From assembly GCF_963678635.1 (NCBI RefSeq), contig NC_087062.1, forward strand, positions 2,726,001-2,790,000: DNA of 64,000 nucleotides, given 5' to 3'. Each line of letters begins with the position of its first letter. Positions within the stretch are counted from its first letter, which is position 1. The DNA is from Symsagittifera roscoffensis. Taxonomy: Eukaryota > Xenacoelomorpha > Acoela > Convolutidae. A model generated the notes under the pieces. The model saw nothing but the letters and a program-made list of their open reading frames with translations. It had not been told where the DNA came from and ran no database searches. The translations under genes and the position numbers were made by a program. Positions 10,830 through 20,292 of this stretch are shown piece by piece.

Positions 10830-11332
10830 CTATAGTATACAGTAGCAGACGACCTGGTAGCATACAATGATGCTCACGTTGATGACAGGATATGATCTAA
10901 GCCTATCAAATAATCGCCATTGGTAAGGAGAGAGAAGAAAATTAAATCGATAACTTGAAGATATAGGGAAATGGGAAGTATGTTCAACTTCTTGAGCCTT
11001 TCCTTGTAGTACAGATCTTAGAAATTTAGGATCCAGTTTGTAGCTCTTCGCTGCACCGATTCAATGCTTCTCAAGTTGATTTCAGACGGGCACCAAGCCG
11101 TACTACATTAACACAAACCATTAAAACCATTGACTTATACAAGTGAAGTTTTTGCTGGTTTGGTAATAGACGAGATACATTTCGTTTGATCATGTGAAAC
11201 ACCTTATTCGCTTTGTCACAAATTTTTTGAACATGTGAAGTGTATTTCAACGTGTCAGATACTGTTTCCCTTAAGCCTTTTCTGCTGACTTTGCTAACCA
11301 GATTCAACACGTTAGAGCATAGAGTAAATGCA
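10830..11332 (-). pseudogene. Non-LTR retrotransposon reverse transcriptase C-terminal fragment
   Basis: On the minus strand, 11310 down to 11071 encodes a stretch with S-D-T-L-K-Y-T-S-H-V-Q-K-I-C-D-K-A-N-K, typical of the thumb and post-thumb region of CR1/L2/Jockey-like reverse transcriptases. After stops and frameshifts, 11010 down to about 10900 continues with K-E-R-L-K-K-L-N-I-L-P and then hydrophobic I-D-L-I-F-F, the usual C-terminal tail of such proteins. The catalytic palm is absent. This is a short 5'-truncated, decayed copy and has no LTRs. Confidence 0.7.
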
Positions 11333-12245
11333 TCAATAAAATCATCATATTTAGAGTAAATAATAACTTTTCTATTGTGTTGAATGTTCTAACGTGTTGA
11401 AATTTAAAAAATTGTTTCTGCTGCAAAACTAATCACTTATTTATTAAAGTAATCAACTTATCATTTATTAAAACAGTTCAGCTTTGTTGACCAAAAGGAC
11501 TACTTCCAACAATTTGATACTAACTAAACATTAATTTAAATTTCAAGTCGCTTTCCTTTATTGCACTTCTTTTAGTGCACTTCTTTTAGTAAACATCGAG
11601 CAGTTCAGCCATTGGGCTTTCCTCGCGTAGAATTTTCAATTATAATACCTTCAATTTTCAAAAATTTGTCATTTGAACAAGAAGAACTCGTTGCTGTGCA
11701 AGTAGCATAGAATGTTCCAACCCCAATGACTTCAAAAATTTAAAACGTCGAACTTTTTAATGGACAAATTCTACCACATTCCTCGAAATTTTTGGAGATT
11801 TTCTGTCATTTTATTCAAGTATCTTGGTATGATGATGAGGGATGAAAGCGAAAAATAACGTAGAAATTTAGCTAAAAATGTATGTTCGAGTCATCCGCTT
11901 ATCAAATTTCTTTGGCTAGAGTTGGACCGGTTTTTTAGCAGACTCAAAACAAGTAACAATTCAAACGGTTACTTGAAAAATCGCGTTGTCAAGAAACGAC
12001 GCGGCATTGTCAAGCAACGACCGCTTGCTCTTTTTGTGTTGCTAAAAAAAACTTTCAATTGGAAAATGATAGCTAATAGCAAGATGCAAGGGTAAGTCAT
12101 GCAAAATTAGTATATCTACAGAATATACGGGAATGATAACAAAACCAAAATTTTGAAATCAAGCTACGAAGTTTATGCAGATTTCCACAAAGAAACTATA
12201 ATTTAGTTGACCATCGCTGAAGTCAGCAATTTCTGATGACCTCAA
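11333..12245. other. Noncoding stretch, nothing recognised
   Basis: The sequence is AT-rich, with a short local duplication of tgcacttcttttagt near 11565-11590. No open frame of note and no RNA gene is seen. It probably contains untranslated debris of the flanking retroelement fragments. Confidence 0.4.
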
Positions 12246-12249
12246 GTCA

Positions 12250-12530
12250 AGAGTGATTTATAAACTGTCTTTTAGTAGATGTACTTCCAGATATGTCGGA
12301 AAAACTCTTCAGCATTTGTCCATTAGAACTGAGAGATAAGAGAGCAGACTCATCAGCATGCCTCCATCTTCAGCAAGGCAGACTTGAGGGATATACCGCG
12401 GATGCTAGTTGGGAAATTACACATAGGTCGAACAACCAAAATGAACCATCAACACTAGAGGCAATACATATTAGGAAAGAAAAGCGGGACTTGAAGATGA
12501 GTTTAGAATCAAGGGGTTGACATTGAAAAT
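12250..12530 (+). pseudogene. Penelope-type GIY-YIG endonuclease tail fragment
   Basis: The frame 12293-12520 ends with S-T-L-E-A-I-H-I-R-K-E-K-R, matching the C-terminal block of the endonuclease at 26978-27310 (L-L-T-L-E-A-L-H-I-R-K-E-R) and the fragment at 18402-18806. The GIY-YIG catalytic start is missing or unrecognisable and the preceding part is scrambled. It is a diverged relic of a different subfamily from the element at 23.4-27.6 kb. Confidence 0.6.
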
Positions 12531-12726
12531 CAAGTACCAGAAAATTTTGGTTTTTATTCAAAAACGTAGACGTCTAAATCGAAATTATGACTCAGAAACT
12601 TCCAGACAAATTGATTAAAACCTTTTTTTATTCTAATTTATTAATAATTAACAATCACTTTGAATCTAACTGAATAATATGAAATTCAACTGTGATTGGC
12701 GTCTTTCTAACATGATGGTTTATAGC

Positions 12727-13195
12727 GGTAACTTCCCAAATGGCATAATTCCCAAATGGCATAAAAATGGAAACTTTTCCCAAATGCCATCAAAATGGAA
12801 ACTTTTCCCAAATGGCATAAATTTCAAGTTTTCATTGTAATTTAAACGTTTTCTATCAATTTCTAACTCTAACATTTTGTCAGGAACGAAAGCATAAGAA
12901 AAAGATTTGGAATCAATTGCTTCCAAACAAATTTAAGCAACAGGTTTGTCGAAAAAAAATTGACCACAAGAAGCTTATTAATAACCGCAAGCTTATGCTT
13001 CTTGCTTTTGATATAAAGTTCTGCAAGTTTTTCACGATAAAATGTCAACCAACATTTGAATTGACAATTTTCTCACATTGTTCACGAAAAAATTGTTCTC
13101 AATTTTTCCAAAGCAACAGTTGCATGCAATTTATGCCATTTGGGAAATATTTCATTTTTATGCCATTTGGGAATTATGCCATTTGAGACGTAATC
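12727..13195. mobile_element. Mutator-like MITE, about 469 bp, with 9-bp target duplication
   Basis: The termini are inverted copies of CAAATGGCATAATTCCCAAA, continuing as TGGCATAAAAATG, with outer ends GGTAAC on the left and CGATTAC on the complement of the right. Nine-base repeats GTTTATAGC flank it at 12718-12726 and 13196-13204. A 9-bp duplication fits Mutator-like elements. The left subterminal region repeats cccaaatggcat several times. No transposase is encoded; frames 12720-12926 and 12917-13186 simply read the terminal repeats. Confidence 0.75.
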
Positions 13196-13204
13196 GTTTA
13201 TAGC

Positions 13205-13842
13205 CACACTTTATGTGAAATATTCTTAATTGTCATTGAGATTGATTATAACAAAAATCCTCAGGATGAACAAACTGATTGAAATTTACATTTTATCGAA
13301 AATTCCTTCTTGATAACAATAGTTAAACACAATTTAAATAGATCTAAATTGTTTCCAAGAAATTTGTCCATAGGTTACAATAGACGAATCTTCAGTAAAA
13401 GCAGATATAGATTAAAGTGGATAAGAAACAAAGTTTAAACTTCATTCTCTATAAGTTAGGCTGCTGTAGTTTATATTTGCTGTTAGTTTTCAATTTCGTT
13501 TCAAATGAAAACTAACTTTCTGAAAAGAAAGTTTTTTATAACGACTGTTGAATCTTTCTTGGAACTACCATTTTATCGCTTCCGCTCTCATCACTTGTGC
13601 TGTTCTCGTACTTGTTTCTTGCTTAGCTGATATCTGTGATTAAAGGTTCTGCGTTGAACTTAAGTGCGTAGAATATCTTGGAAAAGACTTGAGCCCAAAA
13701 ACGCGGAATCTCAGAGCAACAACCAGGAGAACGGTGAAGTGACAAGCATTCCGATGCTATAAGTGGCGAGGATTATGGAGGATACAAAAGACTATTGTGA
13801 CCTCGAAAGCTTTGTGAAGATTTGATTGAGTTTCTTGACTCA
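13205..13842. other. Noncoding stretch, nothing recognised
   Basis: This is AT-rich sequence between the MITE and the possible exon at 13843. No defensible coding, RNA or mobile-element boundary is seen, although composition becomes less AT-rich after about 13,600. Confidence 0.4.
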
Positions 13843-14084
13843 GTAGTTTACCTGCCACGGCCTTCGAGACAAATGAGCTAAAGTTCACGACGTTGGCATA
13901 TTCGACGGATCCACAGTTCAACAGCGGAAAGGCTGTCATTTTGTACTGTACTGGGCTTGCCTATTGCATTGAAGCAACTAAGAGGCAGATCAGTAAGGTG
14001 ACTTTAGCGAACCAGCGACAATTTGAAGTGAGTCAATGGGTGAAAGAGAGAGTCAAAGTTCCAGTGGCAAATATGAATGTGTGA
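13843..14084 (+). CDS. Possible terminal exon, unrecognised protein
   Basis: After an acceptor-like ttgactcag the frame stays open for about 80 codons to TGA at 14082-14084. It has a hydrophobic centre (K-A-V-I-L-Y-C-T-G-L-A-Y-C-I) that could be a membrane segment and a charged C-terminus (Q-W-V-K-E-R-V-K-V). Codon use is more protein-like than the surroundings. No ATG or family signature is available, so it could also be a processed pseudogene fragment. It lies just upstream of the 2A retroelement. Confidence 0.3.
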
Positions 14085-14215
14085 TCTTACTCAACGTCAG
14101 AAAAACTTGATCCCGTCTGCAGCCCTGCTGAATAAAGACACTCTAACACCTTTAGAAAATGAAACAGCTTGGACTTAAGAAACTGATATGTTGTGATTAA
14201 CTTGTTATTAACTTG

Positions 14216-14417
14216 TTGTAATTAACTTATTAAATAGTTTGAGATGAGTATGTGCTGGTGATCACCTGGCTGGACGTTGCACACTTCCTTGTTTGCCTTG
14301 TTTAACTTGTTGATTAACTTGTTTAACTTCCATGATTAACTTGTTGTGATTAACTTATTAAATAGTTTGAGATGAGTATGTGCTGGTGATCACCTGGCTG
14401 GACGTTGCACACTTCCT
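14216..14417 (+). repeat. Direct repeat of about 74 bp at the 5' end of the 2A retroelement
   Basis: The block attaacttattaaatagttt plus the following 50 or so bases is present at 14216-14289 and again at 14343-14417 almost unchanged, separated by about 53 bp of ttaacttg-rich sequence. The second copy runs directly into the 5' region of the retroelement ORF. This resembles tandem 5' monomers seen in some non-LTR elements; an unrelated local duplication is the alternative. Confidence 0.7.
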
Positions 14418-14593
14418 GACCTGCCCGAAGTGGACCACTGGTCTTCAGGTAGCGTGCCATCCACGATCTGGTCTGGACCCCGCACTGGATTTCTGGTCTC
14501 CTGGTGTGGAACCCGTAGCCCGATCTTGACTCTGGCTCTCCCCTTCCGCCTTCGTTATCTCTACGTCTGGATGAGACCCCTCCTACGTTAGGC

Positions 14594-15840
14594 ATGCAAT
14601 TGTTTGCCTCTTTCTTCTCGACAGTGTTTCTGGTTTTAGCTTTCAACCGTGTGCAGAACGGTCACAGCCCCGTTGGATCTACACACATGCTGCTGCTGGC
14701 TCGCGAGAAACCTGATCCACAATCACGACAAGAACTGCGGTCACGCAAGTTTAAACTCAACTCAAAGTTGTCGTTTTATAACATTTCTATGCTCCTTCTT
14801 TTATGCGCTGGTGATATTGAAAGTAACCCTGGTCCGTCTGTCGACCCTACTCAGTTGTCCAGATTTGTTAACGCCGCGGAGATCTTAGTCGGGTCGTCTG
14901 TTGCCATCTCGGACCTAACCTCCGGTATCTATGATGCTTCTATCCTCAAAGTTGACAACGATCGCTTTTTTGCTCACTTTCGTGGTTGGAATAAAAGCTC
15001 TGACTCCTGGGTCAACCTTGATCAAATTTTCCGGTTCCCTGATGGTTATGTTCCGATAGGCCGGAATTCTCGCGGTCCTATTTGCCTTCTCGCGTCTCCT
15101 GTCTCCAGTCCTATCTCTGTCGCTTTAACGAGTTCTCCTCCTCGGGATGCTCCTGTTAGCTCTGGCCTCTCTCAAGCGATGTCAAGTATGACGATCTCGG
15201 CTGAGCTCGCCGAAAGCGCTGTGCCGGATCTTTCTGACGTCATGTCTTTCCGAGTTGACACTGTCCGGTTCGTTCCGATTTCTCTTCGTAACGAGTGGTC
15301 TGAGGTTGTTGGTAACGCCCTTGACAACTGCGCCACCGCTCCGGACAATCTGAAAAACTGGACTCGGTTGCTCATGCTCCCCAAATGTATCTTGAAAGCC
15401 CCTCGCCGCGGAGGCAAGTCTCACGCCGCTAATAACTGCAGAGACATTCGCCAAAGAATCAAGTCCTGGAAGGAGGGCAATATTTCGGACCTCTGGTCTA
15501 ACGCTACCAAAAGACCTAAAGAGCGAACGAAGAAAAACAGCAAACCTTCTCCTGACTTTAATGTCCGCAGAGCCAAAGAGCTAGCAGGCCTCGGTCAGTT
15601 CGGCAGAGCAGCTAAAACCCTGTGTTCTGATGGCCTCGTGTCCAAAAGTGACGAGTCGCTTAAGGACCTTCGCAGTCTTCATCCTTCCGCTGACCCTCCT
15701 GTCTTTTTTGGCAAGGATGAATCCCCTTTTGCCTACCAATTCGAATCTGAGTTCGTTCATAAGTATCTTAAAAGTTTCCCGAGTGGCACTGCTGCCGGTC
15801 CTTCGCGCTGGTTTCCTGAGCACTTTGTTCACGCCGTTGA
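14594..15840 (+). pseudogene. Non-LTR retroelement ORF, N-terminal part: 2A peptide, chromo-barrel-like domain, start of RT
   Basis: ATG 14594 is the first methionine after an in-frame stop. Residues 1-17 are hydrophobic and signal-like. Residues 74-81 are D-I-E-S-N-P-G-P, an exact 2A ribosome-skipping motif, so translation would separate at Gly80/Pro81. Residues about 98-146 contain Y-D-A-S-I-L-K-V-D, H-F-R-G-W-N and S-W-V-N, the signature of a chromo-barrel (Tudor-knot) fold. A Ser/Thr-rich linker and a basic region follow. G-T-A-A-G-P-S-R-W-F-P-E-H-F near 15790-15830 matches the early reverse transcriptase block (typical A-A-G-P-D). Immediately afterwards the frame is lost by a deletion that removed the catalytic palm. 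It joins the downstream part at 15841-17283. Confidence 0.85.
14813..14836 (+). other. 2A ribosome-skipping motif D-I-E-S-N-P-G-P
   Basis: The codons read GAT ATT GAA AGT AAC CCT GGT CCG, preceded by a hydrophobic L-L-L-L-C-A-G. This matches the canonical D-(V/I)-E-x-N-P-G-P. The Gly-Pro junction lies between 14833 and 14834. In known 2A elements the ribosome releases the upstream peptide here and resumes at proline. Similar N-terminal 2A sequences are known in some non-LTR retrotransposons and trypanosome elements. Confidence 0.9.
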
Positions 15841-17283
15841 GTGCCCCACTCCTCAGACTGCTGCCAGAACGTTAGAGTCCTGTCCAACGGCTTGCATCTC
15901 GGCCTCAAAGTCAAGCACAGTAAGTGTGAGTTGTGGGCCCCTGTGGAGTTCTCGTCCATCCCCGTTTCTATCCCGAGAGCAGCGTCTAATGGCTTCGAGC
16001 TTCTTGGCGCCCCCATTGGTGATACTGAGTTCTCAGTTAAAGTCCTGGACAAACGCATCTCGAAAGCCACCAAATGTCTTGAAAAGTTACCTCTTCTTGA
16101 TGACCCCCAGCTCTCACTTGGCATCACTCGCACTTGCTTTGCTGCTCCCAAGCTGACGTACTCTCTTCGCACTCAGGCGCCCTCTCAGCCTGTCGCAGCT
16201 TCCCTGCAAGTTTTTGATGAACTCCTCCGCGATGCTCTTTCTGTCATAGTTGGCTCACCTGTTCCTGATCTTGCCTGGTCCCAGTCTTCCCTGCCTATCA
16301 AAGATGGCGGACTTGGCGTCCGGCAAGCTCGTGACCAACACATCCCTGCCTTCCTAGGGTCTTCGTGTCAGTCAGCTCATTTGGTCTCGTTTCTTACCGA
16401 ATGCGACATCACTGATACGCCGGAGTTCCTGCGTGCCTCTAGCGACTTCCGTGAACAGTCTGGAAGCGTTAACACTCCCGGTTTTACTCAAGAAGCTTTC
16501 CAAGAGAAACTCGATAAGGCCACCTACAACGCTTTCTTCTCGTCTCTTCCCGGTTCCCGCGAGCAAGCTCGTCTTCAGTCGCTCTCTCTGCCTTACGCCG
16601 GCGCTTGGCTTACCGCAGTCCCCATTAAAGGTCTTGGCCTGCACCTGCTTCCTGCTGAGTTCCAAGCTGCTGTCAGATACCGCCTTGGTCTTCCTGTGTT
16701 CGCGTCTGCTCGTAGGTGCCCCGCGTGTCCGTCTGGCATTCTGGACGTCCTCGGGGACCACGCTGTCGCTTGTGGGGGGAGTGGTGGCCGGATCTCCCGT
16801 CACGACAGACTACGGGACATTATTTTCAATGCTACCACGGCTGCCTCTTTAGCCCCCATCAAGGAGCAACGGAACCTCATCCCTGGAGAACGGTCCAAAC
16901 CCGGCGATATTTTTGTCCCTACTTGGAGCGCTGGTCGCCCAGCTGCTTTCGACGTCACCGTGACATCCCCGCTGCAGTTGTCTCTTCTCTCTCGTGCGGC
17001 GGAGACCCCCGGGGCGTCCCTGGAAGTTGCTGAGGACCGCAAATTTTCGAAACACGAGAACAACTGTGAGGAACAAGGAATCAGTTTTTTCCCGTTAGCA
17101 GTCGAAACGCTCGGGTGTTGGTCCGCTTTAGCTATCAAAACCCTCAAGTCAGTTGCTATCCTCGCTGATGCCAGACGTTCTGGTTCACGTGACGCTCGTG
17201 TTGCCCCAGTTCGCCTTCTCCAGAGCCTCTCAGTGTGCCTCATGAGAGGAAACGCCACTATGATTGTCAGTCGGGCCATCTAG
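15841..17283 (+). pseudogene. Non-LTR retroelement ORF, C-terminal part: RT thumb, CCHC motif and restriction-like endonuclease
   Basis: This is frame-shifted relative to the 14594 part. It opens with G-L-K-V-K-H-S-K-C-E-L-W and F-E-L-L-G-A-P-I-G, the block that follows the catalytic motif in reverse transcriptases. G-G-L-G-V-R marks the thumb. Near 16716-16780, C-P-A-C ... G-D-H-A-V-A-C ... R-H-D-R is the CCHC knuckle that precedes restriction-like endonucleases. The nuclease shows P-G-D-I-F-V-P, then A-F-D-V-T-V-T-S, then R-K-F-S-K-H and P-L-A-V-E-T-L-G, ending at TAG 17281. This architecture is that of R2/R4/NeSL-type elements. The nuclease half is uninterrupted for about 480 codons; the polymerase active site is missing, so the copy is non-autonomous. 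Confidence 0.85.
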
Positions 17284-17500
17284 TCTTGTGCAGTTTATTA
17301 CGTTTTTGCCTTCCCAATTCTGGTGCTCCTTTGTTCCTTTGCTGTTAGTGCATTCCCCCTCTCTTTTCAATCCTCAATGGTTCATCCCACATTTGTTGTT
17401 TGTTTTGTATTCGGTGTTCGTTGTTTTGTTTTGTATTCGGTGTTTGTTGTGTTTGTTGTGTATTTGGTAATTATATAATTAATTTAAAAAATATATAAAG
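17284..17500 (+). other. 3' untranslated tail of the 2A retroelement
   Basis: T-rich sequence follows the stop codon and contains repeated gttttgtattcggtg and tgtttgttgtg phrases, ending in an AT-rich tract near 17,490. I could not identify a target-site duplication, so the 3' border is approximate. Confidence 0.5.
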
Positions 17501-18130
17501 GATACTGTGAGAGAATCTGAACAGATCGATAGCCGAAGTAGCTGTTTGTACCTGAGTAGTTGTGCACTCCTTTATATTTCAAAATGATGTTCTCTGGGAG
17601 CCTAATGAAACAAAATCAACTAATATAAAAATCAATCTTTCCCCGAAGAATCTTTGAAACTTGAAGTTGGAATTTATGGCAGTCTTGGTCATGCGGCGAA
17701 ATTTGCCAAAGCCACTGGTGGCAGATGTTTTTTCTGACAAAACAAGAATCCTAGAAAACCTCAAACTCTCAGAAGTAGAGTGGTTAAATAATTTTTTCGA
17801 AAATAAAGACGAGTCACGACCTTGAAATTTCCCGACTACTGAAAAAGCGCGAAAAATAACAACGATTTTTGCTAACAAAAACAAGACGGAGAAGAGATAT
17901 AGCGAACGACGAAATTGTTTACATCGGAGTTCGAAGAAGAACGCTCCGAGTTGTAACGATTGTACAGCTACAACCCTTACTCGGCAACACGAGAATCAGG
18001 AGGGCAATTGCGAAGATTTGCTACCCTTCCTGGTCGCCAAGAAAACAGCTCTTCGACCGGTTTCTAGAAACCGGAAGGGTCTTGCAAAAAGACAATCAAC
18101 TGGTTTTTAACAACTTTTAGCTGCCTGGAG
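17501..18130. other. Noncoding stretch, nothing recognised
   Basis: Two open frames (17579-17884 minus and 17869-18120 plus) lack domain features and are probably accidental. One isolated CCGGAAGGGTC, the core of the 34.8-36.3 kb satellite, occurs at about 18,070. Confidence 0.4.
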
Positions 18131-18134
18131 TCTC

Positions 18135-18235
18135 CTGAACTGAATTTAATTAACATCTAATTCATTTATCAGATAATGAGAAGCTAGGAGTTGAGCGAAA
18201 GGGTTGATCCATCTCCAACGGGTATGATGATTTTT
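18135..18235 (-). repeat. LTR fragment of the minus-strand Gypsy family
   Basis: The stretch containing gagaagctaggagttgag and ttgatccatctcc matches 32,515-32,600 in unit 1 in the same orientation, there part of the sequence just upstream of the minus-strand Gypsy gag. It is a short relic with visible substitutions. Confidence 0.6.
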
Positions 18236-18401
18236 ATCTACTGTGTAACATTCGCCTACTTAAGTCACAAATGAGGCTGAGAGAAATAGGCCCTTTAACC
18301 ATTGGCTCAAGGGTCAGGGACACTATCTCTTGTGCCAGTGGTTATAGGGTACAAGAGTCAGGGACACTATCGATGCAGTCCATTTCAACTGTTAGCTGCA
18401 A

Positions 18402-19115
18402 AGGTTCGTCAAATATCCGGGGCACAAATAATTTTTACAACAAGAAAATTGAAAACATGCTTGCTATCTCTCAAAACTTCCTTTGCTCGTGAACTGAGAT
18501 CCAAAGTTGTGTATAAGCTTACATCTAGTGGATGTAACTCCAGCTATGTTGGCCAAACAGTCCGGTATTTAGCCTCGAGGGTCGATGAACACCGCAAAGG
18601 GGACTCCATTAGGACAACATTTGTTAGTGTGTAATAGGGAGGTAGGCGGTACTGCTGAGATGAAGTCAGATATTACAGATATTATAGACACAACAGCCAA
18701 CACTCATAAACTACTCACACTAGAGGCTTTGCTTATTTTGAGGGAGAGGCCGAGGATCAACACACGCGATGAATTCAGGAGCCGGGAATTAACACTTAAG
18801 TTATAATCTATGTATAACATGGCAAAAAGTTAAAAAACTGACATGTCAGAATCGAAATGATTCCCAAATCGAAATTTTATAACCATGAAAGAACAAAAAG
18901 CCAAAAAGAAATATCAGAAAATTACAGGAATTGATTAATTTTGATTACGTAATTTTTTATGTAATTGCAGTAGTTTAAATTTGATTGGTCAAAAATTTTA
19001 AAGCATTTTTAGACATGTTTCTCATTTTCAGATATTTGATCGTTTTGTAAATTAAAAAAAAAATTTAATCAAGATGATGCACAAAATGTACGATAACGTT
19101 TGAATTAACAATTTA
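18402..19115 (+). pseudogene. Penelope-like GIY-YIG endonuclease and 3' tail fragment
   Basis: Frames 18302-18634 and 18585-18806 together encode V-V-Y-K-L-T ... S-Y-V-G-Q-T-V-R-Y-L-A-S-R-V-D-E-H, then G-Q-H-L-L-V-C, then L-L-T-L-E-A-L and I-N-T-R-D-E-F-R-S-R-E-L-T-L. This matches the full endonuclease at 26978-27310, with a frameshift near 18,590. The untranslated tail to about 19,115 is related to the terminal repeats of the 23.4-27.6 kb element and ends with a ribozyme-like motif (19,069-19,100). It is a 5'-truncated copy, typical of Penelope insertions. Confidence 0.8.
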
Positions 19116-19369
19116 AATTTCTTATATACTATCTCTTGTGTTTTTCTGCCTCATGCTGACGGAGCCAATTCGGTTCACTTGCGACATGAGACTACAAAAC
19201 TTGTTACAACTTGAAGGTTACTACCAAAATACCCCCTTTCTGAAATAAGAACGCCCCCATGGTCAGGTCTCAAAATACCTAAAACACGCGAACGCCGTTA
19301 AAAACAGGGTCGGAACTTTAAGTATACCGTTATTTTTTATTGGACAGTGGACCTTTGATCCATTTCAGA

Positions 19370-20292
19370 TGGATCAACCTAAAAACTGTCCTTAACTCAA
19401 CATAATCACATAAAACACACTCAAGAAATTTAAATTAAGTACTCACATACCGAAAAGACCTCTAGAATCGAATAACTAATAATGGTAAAGCAACTCAAGA
19501 GTTGATTTAGGGTAATTAAGTCTAACTCATGAATTTAAATAAATAAGTTTTAACTCAAGAAGCAGTTTTTCTATCGGGACCATTGGGCAGCTTCAGCTGT
19601 CCATCTTTCCACTCAAGGTTCACTCTGGTAAAATTGATCGTTTTTCTTTCTCTTTCTGCACTTTCGTTTTCCTACCAGGAACAAGATAGCTCTACTCTCG
19701 TCGTATAATTCCAGTAAAACTGCGAATAGCAAATTTTACTCAAGTGTTTTTCAGCAATTTTTCCGCGATTCTCACTCGATTCTTTTGATGTTTTTCTCGT
19801 ATTTTCAGTTGTCGCGAGAAAGTTGAGCATGACAGGCTCAATTCGAAATTTTGAAAATGCGGGTGCGTTCGGATTTTTGTTGAAGAATCTCGAGGTTTTA
19901 TTTTGATGTGTTCTAATTCATCCTTCGCAGCTTGGATTTTTGTTGCAAATAGGTCCATCAACCAATTGATGATGAAGGGATCCTCAGTCGTATTGAAATT
20001 TATGGAGTCTTCTAATGGGCACTCGGTTGAGTGGCTTATCAAGAGTGGTACTCTTGATAAGCCGCTCGGTGAAGGAAATGTCTCATCTTGGTCTTCATCT
20101 TGAAGTTGTAAATCGGGGACGATTTTGATAATTGTACACCTCAATTTTTTTGCAAGAAACATTTTGCTTTCGATGTGAAGAAAAAATAGCGAAAGTAAGG
20201 GAATTTTCATATGATGATAGTATTGGATGGGTTTGCTTTAAGAGCAAAACACTTTTTTATCATTAACGATAAACAGATGGTATTATTCGAAA
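19370..20292 (+). pseudogene. LTR plus start of gag, fragment of the other-strand Gypsy family
   Basis: Bases 19,380-19,720 align, as reverse complement, with 32,160-32,520 and 47,240-47,600 (shared phrases ggaacaagatagctctact and ttgggcag). Downstream, the sequence around 19,810-19,860 matches the start of that family's gag, with an ATG at 19,829 followed by M-T-G-S-I-R-N-F. This copy therefore reads left to right, opposite to the copies in the two big units. A 156-codon frame on the minus strand (19740-20210) overlaps it and is charged, but I judge it a shadow. The piece is cut off by the start of duplication unit 1. Confidence 0.55.

Noticed and set aside
16372-16803. 143-codon minus-strand ORF (and 16800-17279, 159 codons)
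   Set aside because: Both are antisense shadows of the restriction-like endonuclease region, caused by its higher G+C and codon bias.
19740-20210. 156-codon minus-strand ORF
   Set aside because: It overlaps, on the opposite strand, a region homologous to the LTR and gag start of the Gypsy family, has no domain, and no copy keeps it open elsewhere. Kept only as a low possibility.
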